Part shown: positions 1-5,829 of the stretch, piece after piece
How the letters are laid out: every line of letters starts with the position of its first letter
How positions within the stretch are numbered: position 1 is the first letter of the stretch
NCBI GenBank assembly: GCA_027296205.1
Contig: JAPUJM010000226.1
Coordinates: 1-6,404 of the forward strand
Direction: 5' to 3'
DNA length: 6,404 nucleotides
DNA from: Actinomycetota bacterium
Lineage (GTDB): Bacteria; Actinomycetota; Acidimicrobiia; Spongiisociales; ZC4RG35
Made by a program: the position numbers and the translations under genes
Notes under the pieces: generated by a model
Databases searched by the model: none
Seen by the model: only the letters and a program-made list of their open reading frames with translations
What the model was told of the DNA's origin: nothing

Positions 1-1386
1 CGGCCGGGCAAAGGTGTCGACATTTCGCATGTAGGGAAGGAACGTCCCATCGGGCCCATTCGGATGTTTGGCGTACTCGACGTCGATCTCGGGAATGGAG
101 TCGAGGTCGGGGAGGAGCCAGGGCTCGGAGGCGTTGGCCACTGAGTTGTCGCTCAACAAGATGACCGGCGTCATGTATTTGACGGCGATTCGAGCCGCCT
201 CGATTGCCATGAGAAAAGCTTCCGACGGGGTGGCTATGGCAAGGACGGGAAGCGGGGACTCACCGTGCCGACCGTAGAGCGAAAACAGGAGATCGGACTG
301 CTCCGGTTTGGTCGGAAGACCGGTCGAGGGTCCACCACGTTGCACATTTATGACGATCAGAGGAAGCTCGAGCATGAAGGCAAGTGAGATGCCCTCACTC
401 TTCAACGCCATCCCCGGGCCCGAGGAGCCTGTGACCGCGAGGTTGCCGGCAAACGCAGCGCCGATGGCCGCGCCCACCGCGGCGATCTCGTCCTCGGCCT
501 GGAAGGTCCTGACTCCGAAATTCTTGTGGTGAGAAAGCTCGTGGAGAATGTCAGATGCCGGTGTTATGGGGTAGGTGCCGTAGAACAGCGGAAGCCCTGA
601 CTTCTGGGAGGCGGCGATCAAGCCCCAGGCAAGAGCGGTGTTGCCGTTCACGTTTGTGTAGGTGCCCGGCTCGAGTGAAGCGGGCTTGACCTCGAAAGTG
701 TTCCTGGTGGCCTCGGTGGTGACGCCGAAGTTGTATCCCGCCTTGAAGGCAGCGATGTTGGCCGCGGCCACCTCTTCCTGCTTGCCGAACTTCTTTTCGA
801 TCCAGTCGATCGTTGGCTCCGTGGGCCGATGGAAGAGCCACGCCATCAGACCGAGGGCAAAGAGGTTCTTGGAGCGGAGGACATTGCGCCCTTTCACGCC
901 GGTGCCCTTGACGGCTCGCTTGGTGAGGTCGTCCATCGGAACCTTGATCACCCGGTACCCTTTGAGGGAATCATCATCAAGAGGGTCGGATTCGTAGCCG
1001 GCCTTTGTTAGATTGCGCTCGTCGAAGGCGTCGCTGTTGACGATGAGCGTCCCGCCCTGGCGCAGATCCTTGAGGTTGGTCATCAGGGCCGCTGGATTCA
1101 TCGCCACCAGACAGTCGGGCTGGTCGCCGGCTGTGAGGATGTCGAAGTCCGCGATCTGAACCTGGAAGCTGGAGACTCCAGGAAGAGTCCCGGCCGGCGC
1201 CCTGATCTCCGCAGGAAAATCTGGAAGGGTCGCCAGGTCATTCCCGAACAGTGCCGACGCGTCGGTGAACCTATTGCCGGCTAACTGCATCCCGTCCCCG
1301 GAGTCGCCGGCGAATCGGACTACGAGTTTCTCCAGCGTTTCGGTTGGAGTTGACGAAGGGTCTGCTGTGGCGATCTCGTCGGCCAC
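1..1386 (-). CDS. korA: 2-oxoacid (2-oxoglutarate):ferredoxin oxidoreductase alpha subunit KorA, gamma-alpha fusion, C-terminus cut by window edge
   Basis: This subunit, with a KorB partner, oxidatively decarboxylates a 2-oxoacid (probably 2-oxoglutarate) to its acyl-CoA and reduces ferredoxin in the cytoplasm. I translated 462 codons from GTG 1386 with no stop before the left edge; family members are usually about 580-630 residues, so roughly the last quarter is missing. Residues ~20-220 form the gamma domain (RFAGDSGDGMQLAG at ~24-37). Residues ~245-420 form the pyruvate-ferredoxin-oxidoreductase domain I, with YGTYPITPASDI (~269-280) and the family-typical GGPSTGLPTKPEQSD (~351-365). The GTG start is supported by AAGGAAG seven bases upstream, and an in-frame TAA lies 17 codons before it with no other start between. 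It follows the amidase gene by 95 bp; korB is expected beyond the left edge. The family is clear, but the exact 2-oxoacid is inferred from the fused architecture. Confidence 0.92.
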   Translation of the reverse strand, partial: MADEIATADPSSTPTETLEKLVVRFAGDSGDGMQLAGNRFTDASALFGNDLATLPDFPAEIRAPAGTLPGVSSFQVQIADFDILTAGDQPDCLVAMNPAALMTNLKDLRQGGTLIVNSDAFDERNLTKAGYESDPLDDDSLKGYRVIKVPMDDLTKRAVKGTGVKGRNVLRSKNLFALGLMAWLFHRPTEPTIDWIEKKFGKQEEVAAANIAAFKAGYNFGVTTEATRNTFEVKPASLEPGTYTNVNGNTALAWGLIAASQKSGLPLFYGTYPITPASDILHELSHHKNFGVRTFQAEDEIAAVGAAIGAAFAGNLAVTGSSGPGMALKSEGISLAFMLELPLIVINVQRGGPSTGLPTKPEQSDLLFSLYGRHGESPLPVLAIATPSEAFLMAIEAARIAVKYMTPVILLSDNSVANASEPWLLPDLDSIPEIDVEYAKHPNGPDGTFLPYMRNVDTFARP

Positions 1387-1393
1387 TGGGTCA

Positions 1394-1400
1394 CTTCCTT
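1394..1400 (-). promoter_or_regulatory. Ribosome binding site of korA
   Basis: The minus strand reads AAGGAAG, then seven bases, then GTG. It decides the start of korA because no ATG is available between the upstream in-frame stop and this GTG. It is one of only two clear Shine-Dalgarno sequences set correctly before a gene in the window. Confidence 0.7.
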
Positions 1401-1478
1401 GTAGATGTTTCTGCGCGCGATCGCGGCCTCCTGATTAGGGAGACCGGGAGCCGCTTTGTCTGAGTTTCGCTCTACCCA

Positions 1479-1484
1479 AGTCTA
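1479..1484 (-). promoter_or_regulatory. Candidate -10 box TAGACT upstream of korA
   Basis: TAGACT on the minus strand matches the actinobacterial TANNNT -10 pattern, and its first three bases are the TAG stop codon of the amidase gene. Transcription would begin about seven bases downstream, giving korA a leader of roughly 85 nt. I see no convincing -35 at 16-18 bp. The same hexamer precedes two other minus-strand genes here, which is the main support. Confidence 0.35.
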
Positions 1485-2810
1485 TCCCCCGCCTGGCTTA
1501 CCTGAGTCGATTGGAGAGGGCTCAAACCCGACCAGCCTTTCAGCTTCGAGGGTTCGCCCGAAAGCGATCAGCGCCGCTTCCGAGTCACGAGACCCGATCA
1601 CCTGAAGCGACGCCGGAGGCGCCCCGCTGCTCAGCACCGGGAGAGCGATCGCCGGAAGTAGAGAGTGGTTTACCAACGCCGAGAAGTAGGAGAGGACGGC
1701 CCGGTAATGACGATCCCCGATGTGCTCTTCGCCGATGATCTTTCGTCTCACCGGGACGGTGGGTGTGATCAGGAAGTCGACTGTGGCCAGCGCGTCAGAG
1801 AACCTGGTTCGAATCATCTCCTGCCACGCCTTCGCCCTGACACCCTCTTCCTCCGTCACCAGATCGGCATCGTCGAGACGTTGGGCCACGTCCTTTCCGT
1901 AAGGTTGGCTTTCCCGCCGGAATTCACCGTGGACCATGCGCACTTCTTCGGCAATGGAGTTCCACAGCTGAATGGATGGCTCGACATCGGGCATCTCGAT
2001 CGAGTGAACCTCATGCCCGATGTCACGAAGGGCTGCCACCGCGTTGGCGAACTCCCCGGCGATGTCATCATCCGTCGGGCTGTCCTCGTGCCAGGGCTGG
2101 GGAATCCCCAGTCTCATCGAAGCCGGACCGGGTTCGGGTGCTGAGTCAGACGACATTGCTCGGTAGGCGAGATCGATGTTCTCCATCGAGTCGGCCAACG
2201 GTCCGACAGTGTCTATCGAGCTGACCAGGGGAAAGACACCATCGAGCGAGATCCGGCCATGTGTCACCTTCAGCCCGTAGACCCCGCACAAAGCGGCAGG
2301 AACGCGAACAGAGCCTCCCGTGTCGGTGCCGATGGAGATCGGAGTGATCCCGGCGGCGACAGCGACGGCCGAACCCCCCGATGACCCGCCGGGAGATGTG
2401 GTCTGGTCCCAGGGGTTGTGGATGACACCCCAGTGAGGGTTTTCCGACGAGAACCCGAATGCCCATTCGTGGAGCCCGGTCTTTCCGATGATGACGACCC
2501 CTGCCTGCTCCAACGCGTCCACGCACCGTGCGTTGGTCTCGGGCTTCTGGCGGTAGAACGCCGAGCCGGCAGTGGTGACACGGCCCTTCTGATCGATCAG
2601 ATCTTTGAGACCCACCGGAACGCCGGCAAGTGGCCCGACGGGCTCGCCCTTGTCGATGCTGGCGTCGATCTTTGAGGCCCGCTCGAGCGCTCTCTCGTCG
2701 TCTATCGATATGAACGCGTTGAGTGTGTTCTGGGTGTCGTTGGCCGCATCGAGCGCAGTCTGAACGCGACTGACGGTGGAAGCACCAAACACGCCCGGGA
2801 CGCTAGTCAA
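1482..2810 (-). CDS. Amidase signature family hydrolase
   Basis: The enzyme hydrolyses a carboxylic amide in the cytoplasm; its natural substrate cannot be read from sequence. The 442 residues show the complete Ser-cisSer-Lys triad: Lys69 in VGLKD, cis-Ser143 in PGGSSGGSAVA, and nucleophile Ser167 in GTDTGGSVRVPA. The 24-residue spacing between the serines is the family norm. There is no signal peptide. The start is uncertain: it is TTG at 2810 with no Shine-Dalgarno, and the only other in-frame option nearby is GTG at 2792. The gene lies 42 bp after the DUF3048 gene in the same reading frame, so translation may depend on upstream ribosomes. It resembles GatA, but no gatB or gatC adjoins it and the N-terminus is short, so I call a stand-alone amidase rather than the tRNA amidotransferase subunit. 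Confidence 0.9.
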   Translation of the reverse strand: MTSVPGVFGASTVSRVQTALDAANDTQNTLNAFISIDDERALERASKIDASIDKGEPVGPLAGVPVGLKDLIDQKGRVTTAGSAFYRQKPETNARCVDALEQAGVVIIGKTGLHEWAFGFSSENPHWGVIHNPWDQTTSPGGSSGGSAVAVAAGITPISIGTDTGGSVRVPAALCGVYGLKVTHGRISLDGVFPLVSSIDTVGPLADSMENIDLAYRAMSSDSAPEPGPASMRLGIPQPWHEDSPTDDDIAGEFANAVAALRDIGHEVHSIEMPDVEPSIQLWNSIAEEVRMVHGEFRRESQPYGKDVAQRLDDADLVTEEEGVRAKAWQEMIRTRFSDALATVDFLITPTVPVRRKIIGEEHIGDRHYRAVLSYFSALVNHSLLPAIALPVLSSGAPPASLQVIGSRDSEAALIAFGRTLEAERLVGFEPSPIDSGKPGGG

Positions 2811-2852
2811 GTGGGTGCAGGAAGACGGCCCCGGGCCAGTGACCGGACTCGC

Positions 2853-3935
2853 TCAGTCTGAGAACGTCAAACCTCGATGCGACGGAACCAGAGATACCCA
2901 CGATTTGCCGGGAGGGACCAGGATGACCTCACCGTTGGCGTCCGTGAGGGTGAACCACTCGAGCTCGGAGTCACGTTCCCATGTTCCTTCCGTCACTCGG
3001 CCGTCAGCGAAAACGAACGCCTTGCCGGATCCTGTCGTCCGAGAACTGGGCAATGAGGAGCCGGACACTCCGGCCGGCGGATGCGCGGTGTACATCTCCA
3101 CATAGAGGGCAACCAGGACTGGGACCCCAACACGCTGCTCGGTGCCGTCCTCGTTCTGGTAGTTCGTCTCGCGACCGTACGCCGTCTTGAGCCACAGGCC
3201 TGATTCCTCATCCCAGGTCCATGTGACAGTGTTGCCGGAGAAGTCGATCTCGACCGATGATGCCGTCTCAGCGAGGTCGGACATGGGCCCGAACTCCCAG
3301 ATGGGGCCGGTGGGAGCCTCGTCCGGGTATCCGCGACCATCAGAGACGTCTCTGAGAAGCTCGGTCTTGACGTAGAGGTTGTGTGGCGCACTCCGACTCG
3401 AGCTTCGGAAGGTGGCCGGTGGACCGGTCTCCCCAACGATTTTCACGCCCTTGGAGACGATGAGCCTGCTCACCCAGGCCTGGGCTCCGGAGATGGCAAA
3501 GGTGGGCTCGTTGAACGCAGCGAGAAGAGTGGGGTCGGTCGGGCGGCCCGAACGCATTGGACCGAGGAAATCGGAGTCGCTCTCGTGCCAAACAGAGATG
3601 TAGCGCGTGATCCCTTCGACCCTGAGCTCGATGATCATGTCGGCCCGGTCGATGCCAGCTTGAGGATTGGCTCTGGGGTGGTTGTCGATCTTGACCGCGA
3701 GCACCCGGCGATTGAGAAGCTGGGGATCGTCGACCGGTAGACCGTTTATCAACGACGTCACGCGGCTGTCGCCCGCTGTCGTCGAAGTTGGTGGAATCGT
3801 TGTGGAAGTCGTGCTTGTGGATGTGGTAGTCGTCGGTGGCTCGGATGTCGTTGAACCATCAGGCTCGACCGCTCCTGCCGTGCAGGCCGAGAGAATCAAT
3901 CCGAGCGCGACCAACCTGGCAATAGTCGTTCGCAT
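2853..3935 (-). CDS. DUF3048 domain lipoprotein (YerB-like)
   Basis: This is a 360-residue secreted lipoprotein. Residues 1-18 are a short signal peptide ending in the lipobox LSAC, with Cys18 the lipidated residue. Residues ~28-54 are a Thr/Ser/Pro-rich linker typical of actinobacterial cell-envelope lipoproteins. From ~62 onward it matches the DUF3048 (YerB) family: N-terminal domain through ~200 (INGLPVDD, VKIDNHPRANPQAG, GPMRSGRPTD, FAISGAQAW), then the C-terminal DUF3048 region with a beta-rich segment (~228-256) and the end portion GEVILVPPGKSWVSLVP (~335-351). No catalytic function is established for the family as far as I know. The ATG at 3935 has no Shine-Dalgarno but lies seven bases after a TAGACT box, which suggests a leaderless mRNA. 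It follows the ACT gene by 38 bp and precedes the amidase by 42 bp. Confidence 0.9.
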   Translation of the reverse strand: MRTTIARLVALGLILSACTAGAVEPDGSTTSEPPTTTTSTSTTSTTIPPTSTTAGDSRVTSLINGLPVDDPQLLNRRVLAVKIDNHPRANPQAGIDRADMIIELRVEGITRYISVWHESDSDFLGPMRSGRPTDPTLLAAFNEPTFAISGAQAWVSRLIVSKGVKIVGETGPPATFRSSSRSAPHNLYVKTELLRDVSDGRGYPDEAPTGPIWEFGPMSDLAETASSVEIDFSGNTVTWTWDEESGLWLKTAYGRETNYQNEDGTEQRVGVPVLVALYVEMYTAHPPAGVSGSSLPSSRTTGSGKAFVFADGRVTEGTWERDSELEWFTLTDANGEVILVPPGKSWVSLVPSHRGLTFSD

Positions 3936-3942
3936 CCGGGCA

Positions 3943-3948
3943 AGTCTA
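3943..3948 (-). promoter_or_regulatory. Candidate leaderless -10 box TAGACT for the DUF3048 lipoprotein gene
   Basis: The minus strand reads TTTTC TAGACT TGCCCGG ATG. The seven-base gap puts the expected transcription start at or within a base of the A of ATG, and no Shine-Dalgarno exists. Leaderless mRNAs with a TANNNT box at this distance are common in actinobacteria. No strong -35 is visible. Confidence 0.55.
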
Positions 3949-3973
3949 GAAAATGGGGGCGACTACCCCAGAT

Positions 3974-4375
3974 TCAGTCGACGAGCGAGCCTCCCCGCAC
4001 TTCCAGGTGAGGGAGGGCGGTCTCGGGCTGGTCGACAGAAAGGGCGAACTCGATGCCGTCGGCGTTGGCCCGGAGAACGTAGATGGCATCGATGTTGACC
4101 CCAGCATCGGCGAGCGAGCGGGTCAATCTCGCCAGTTCGCCGGGACGGTGTGGCATGTGCGCCCTCAGCACCGTGTTCTCTTCGTGTTGAAGGGCCGCCT
4201 CGTCGAGGACCCGGCGGGTGGTGACGGCGTCGTCCACTATGAGCCGAACGGTCCCATCGCCGTCGTGGCCATACGCGGCCAGAGCGTCGATGTTGACCCC
4301 GAACGCCGCCAGTGCCTCGGTGAGTGAGGCAAGACGGCCGGGTCGGTTTTCCATCTGGACGACGAACTCCGTCAT
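3974..4375 (-). CDS. Tandem ACT-domain protein (putative amino-acid-binding regulator)
   Basis: This 133-residue cytoplasmic protein is made of two ACT domains and nothing else. ACT1 spans ~2-66 and ACT2 ~69-125, and each carries the same helix-turn signature: RPGRLASLTEALAAFGVNID (11-30) and RPGELARLTRSLADAGVNID (77-96). The near-identity points to internal duplication. ACT domains bind small ligands, mostly amino acids, at the Gly-Val-Asn-Ile-Asp edge; a stand-alone pair usually acts as a sensor or regulatory subunit. The ligand and partner are unknown. I chose ATG 4375 because homology begins there; the frame stays open upstream to 4504, but that stretch is the tail of the preceding gene read in another frame. 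It begins 11 bp after the upstream stop. Confidence 0.85.
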   Translation of the reverse strand: MTEFVVQMENRPGRLASLTEALAAFGVNIDALAAYGHDGDGTVRLIVDDAVTTRRVLDEAALQHEENTVLRAHMPHRPGELARLTRSLADAGVNIDAIYVLRANADGIEFALSVDQPETALPHLEVRGGSLVD

Positions 4376-4383
4376 GATGGTTG

Positions 4384-4389
4384 AGTCTA
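4384..4389 (-). promoter_or_regulatory. Candidate leaderless -10 box TAGACT for the ACT-domain gene, overlapping an upstream stop codon
   Basis: The minus strand reads TAGACT CAACCATC ATG, an eight-base gap that fits a transcript beginning at the start codon. The first three bases are also the TAG stop of the protease-glycosylase gene. No Shine-Dalgarno precedes the ATG. Translational coupling across the 11-bp gap is the alternative explanation. Confidence 0.5.
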
Positions 4390-5337
4390 CGCCTTGCCGC
4401 CCGGTGCATGTCCGAGAGTTGGGTCCGGGGGCTCGGTCCGTCCTCTTTTCGACAGGTACGCGTGCCAGATGATTCGAGCGGCCACTGCCCGGATCGGTCT
4501 CCAAGGCTCTGATGCCAACTCCAATTCACCTTCGCCCGGGGTATGGGTCATCCCGAGAACTTCTCCTACCCCGACTTGCAAGGCACGGTCGCCCACCGGG
4601 TAGACGTCGGGGTGGAGCAACCCGGACAGCAGGTAGGCGTCGGCGGTCCAGGGGCCGATGCCTCTGATGGAAATGAGCCTGGACCTGGCGTCGTCGGCGG
4701 AGAGCGAGGCGAGAGACTCGATGTCGAGCGTCCCGTCGGCCACTAGGAGAGCCAGCGAGTGGAGGTAGCCCGCCTTCTGGCGGGTGACCCCGATCGAGCG
4801 CATCCCGTCGATCCCGATCCGGATGATGCTGCTTGCGGAAACACCCTCCGCGGTCTGGTCGAGTCGCCGGTACATGGCGGCTCCGGACTCCAGGGAGACC
4901 TGTTGCTCGAGTATGAGCAAGATCAGGGAGCGGAGGCCTGGTTGACGGTGCCAGAACCCGGGGCGGCCAAATCGCTCGATGGCTTCGGCGAGAGCGGTGT
5001 CTTCGCTGGATAGGAGATCGGTCGCCTCGTTGAACGTCGTGGCGTCGAGTCGGTCCACTACCGCCAGCGCAGATCGGATAGGTATTGGCCCGAGGGTCCT
5101 GCTGTCAGCGCGTGTTGCGTCGGCGTTGTCTGACATGACCCAGATGTGCTCATGACCGATCGGCTCAGGTGGGTCCGCCACTCGTTTGACCATCCAGAAG
5201 TCGTCGCGCCCGGGATGAGGGAAGACGATCAGATCTCCGACCGATGGCCTTCGTGTGTCGGTGGCGACGATCTCATCGCCAGGCTGAAGGGCCGGCCGCA
5301 TTGAGTCCTCGGCCACTCGGAAGCGTTTCATCGACAT
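4387..5337 (-). CDS. sodX: Fusion protein: NiSOD maturation protease (SodX-like, S26) + AlkA-type HhH-GPD DNA glycosylase
   Basis: The 316-residue product joins two enzymes in one uninterrupted frame. Residues ~5-98 are an S24/S26 serine-protease domain without a membrane segment: nucleophile Ser12 in EDSMRPAL, PGDEIVA (19-25), general-base Lys51 in MVKRVAD, and the terminal box SDNADATRADSRTLGPIP (69-86). It closely resembles SodX, thought to remove the NiSOD propeptide, and sodN lies divergently next to it. Residues ~115-298 are a 3-methyladenine-glycosylase-II-like domain: LILLILEQQVSLESGA (138-153), helix-hairpin-helix ISIRGIGPWTADAY (222-235) and catalytic Asp250 in PVGD. Trp at the endonuclease-III lysine position suggests a monofunctional glycosylase that excises alkylated bases. 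I chose ATG 5337 (second option 5331) because the protease fold starts there; the longer frame to 5460 would run back across sodN. No Shine-Dalgarno is visible. A separate start for the glycosylase at GTG near residue 94 cannot be excluded. Confidence 0.88.
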   Translation of the reverse strand: MSMKRFRVAEDSMRPALQPGDEIVATDTRRPSVGDLIVFPHPGRDDFWMVKRVADPPEPIGHEHIWVMSDNADATRADSRTLGPIPIRSALAVVDRLDATTFNEATDLLSSEDTALAEAIERFGRPGFWHRQPGLRSLILLILEQQVSLESGAAMYRRLDQTAEGVSASSIIRIGIDGMRSIGVTRQKAGYLHSLALLVADGTLDIESLASLSADDARSRLISIRGIGPWTADAYLLSGLLHPDVYPVGDRALQVGVGEVLGMTHTPGEGELELASEPWRPIRAVAARIIWHAYLSKRGRTEPPDPTLGHAPGGKA

Positions 5338-5389
5338 GTTCGGGTCGTGAGTATGGTCAGCGGGACGAGCGAGAGAAGAAGGAGACCTC
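5338..5389. promoter_or_regulatory. Divergent promoter region between sodN and sodX-alkA fusion
   Basis: Only 52 bp separate the two start codons. On the plus strand TATGGT (5352-5357) is a fair -10 for sodN, giving a leader of about 26 nt. On the minus strand the overlapping CATACT (5355-5350) is a weaker -10 for the fusion gene, twelve bases before its ATG, which would leave only about five untranslated bases. TCGACA (5332-5337) could be a sodN -35, but at a short 15-bp spacing. I cannot identify a nickel-regulator (Nur/Fur-type) operator. Confidence 0.45.
5379..5384 (+). promoter_or_regulatory. Ribosome binding site of sodN
   Basis: AAGGAG sits five bases before ATG 5390 and is the strongest Shine-Dalgarno in the window. 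An in-frame TGA lies upstream with no other start codon between, so the start and the short propeptide of SodN are firmly fixed. Confidence 0.85.
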
Positions 5390-5797
5390 ATGCGTCGAGT
5401 GACGATTGCCCATGCCCACTGCGACCTGTACTGCGGTGTATACGACCCGGCGCAGGCCAAGATCGAAGCCCTTTCGGTGCTGAAGATCGCTCAGAAGTAC
5501 CACGAGTCGGACGACGAGGTATTCAGGGCCCGCGCCCTCCAACTGAAGGAAGAGCGTGCCGAAGACGTGAAGCATCACCTGATGGTTCTCTGGGTGGACT
5601 TTTTCACCGCAGAGCATCGCCAGGAGTTCTCCAACCTCGACGACCTCTTCTGGCGGGCGATTCACCAGGCAGGTGAGGCCAAGAAGTCGGCCGACCCGGC
5701 GGATGGTCAGAAGCTCGTTGAGCTGATCGACGAGGTTGCCGCCATCTTCTGGCAGACCGAGAAGGCCAAGGGTATGGGGGTCTATCCGCCCAACTAG
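5390..5797 (+). CDS. sodN: Nickel superoxide dismutase precursor (SodN)
   Basis: The enzyme disproportionates superoxide to hydrogen peroxide and oxygen in the cytoplasm using one nickel per subunit, as a hexamer in the known structures. The precursor has 135 residues. Proteolysis after Ala9 (MRRVTIAHA) would expose the nickel hook HCDLYCGVYD, with ligands His1, Cys2 and Cys6 in mature numbering (His10, Cys11, Cys15 of the precursor). Also kept are Asp3, Tyr9, Glu17 and Arg47 (KEERAEDVKHH) and the four-helix-bundle pattern ending IFWQTEKAKG. The predicted mature chain is 126 residues, against 117 in Streptomyces coelicolor. Two positions differ from that enzyme: position 5 is Tyr (TAC) instead of Pro, and position 62 is Phe (TTT) instead of Tyr. 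The propeptide is shorter than the 14 residues of Streptomyces. The divergent neighbour encodes the likely maturation protease. Identity as NiSOD is not in doubt. Confidence 0.96.
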   Translation: MRRVTIAHAHCDLYCGVYDPAQAKIEALSVLKIAQKYHESDDEVFRARALQLKEERAEDVKHHLMVLWVDFFTAEHRQEFSNLDDLFWRAIHQAGEAKKSADPADGQKLVELIDEVAAIFWQTEKAKGMGVYPPN

Positions 5798-5823
5798 ACG
5801 ACCCCAGCTCGACGACCCCAGCT
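5797..5823 (+). repeat. Two-copy 14-bp tandem repeat after sodN
   Basis: GACGACCCCAGCT occurs at 5797-5809 and again at 5811-5823, a 14-bp period with one base between copies. The first copy starts on the last base of the sodN stop codon. The repeat fills nearly all of the 32-bp gap between the convergent stops of sodN and the PGPGW gene. It forms no usable hairpin and has no T-run, so it does not look like an intrinsic terminator; replication slippage is the simplest origin. Confidence 0.8.
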
Positions 5824-5829
5824 AGACCA

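Noticed and set aside
1416..1425. CGCGATCGCG palindrome in the korA leader
   Set aside because: A ten-base palindrome of this composition is easily found by chance in GC-rich DNA, and nothing else marks it as an operator.
1427..1432. AGGAGG on the minus strand upstream of korA
   Set aside because: It is a perfect Shine-Dalgarno motif, but no start codon follows within usable distance; korA already has its own site at 1394-1400.
1482..2810. GatA subunit of the tRNA amidotransferase
   Set aside because: The triad is shared by the whole amidase family, no gatB or gatC is present, and the N-terminal part is shorter than in GatA.
2827..2837. GGCCCCGGGCC between the DUF3048 and amidase genes as a terminator
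   Set aside because: The single-base centre leaves no room for a loop, and no T-run follows on the minus strand.
3473..3484. CCCAGGCCTGGG 12-base palindrome
   Set aside because: It lies within DUF3048 coding sequence with no loop and no promoter nearby; a chance palindrome is the simplest reading.
3953..4327. Plus-strand open frames across the ACT and DUF3048 genes
   Set aside because: They are antisense shadows of well-supported minus-strand genes, with no recognisable domains and no ribosome site.
4376..4504. Upstream extension of the ACT gene
   Set aside because: These 43 codons overlap the glycosylase C-terminus in another frame, and ACT homology starts exactly at ATG 4375.
5040..5337. 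LexA/UmuD-type autoprotease reading of the S24/S26 domain
   Set aside because: There is no DNA-binding head and no Ala-Gly self-cleavage segment before the serine, and the divergent gene is a NiSOD that needs a maturation protease.
5338..5460. Longer N-terminus (about 41 more residues) for the protease-glycosylase gene
   Set aside because: It would run antisense through the sodN start, ribosome site and promoter, and the extra residues resemble no protease; homology begins at residue 44 of that long version.
5357..5665. Minus-strand open frame across sodN
   Set aside because: It is a shadow of an unmistakable NiSOD gene.
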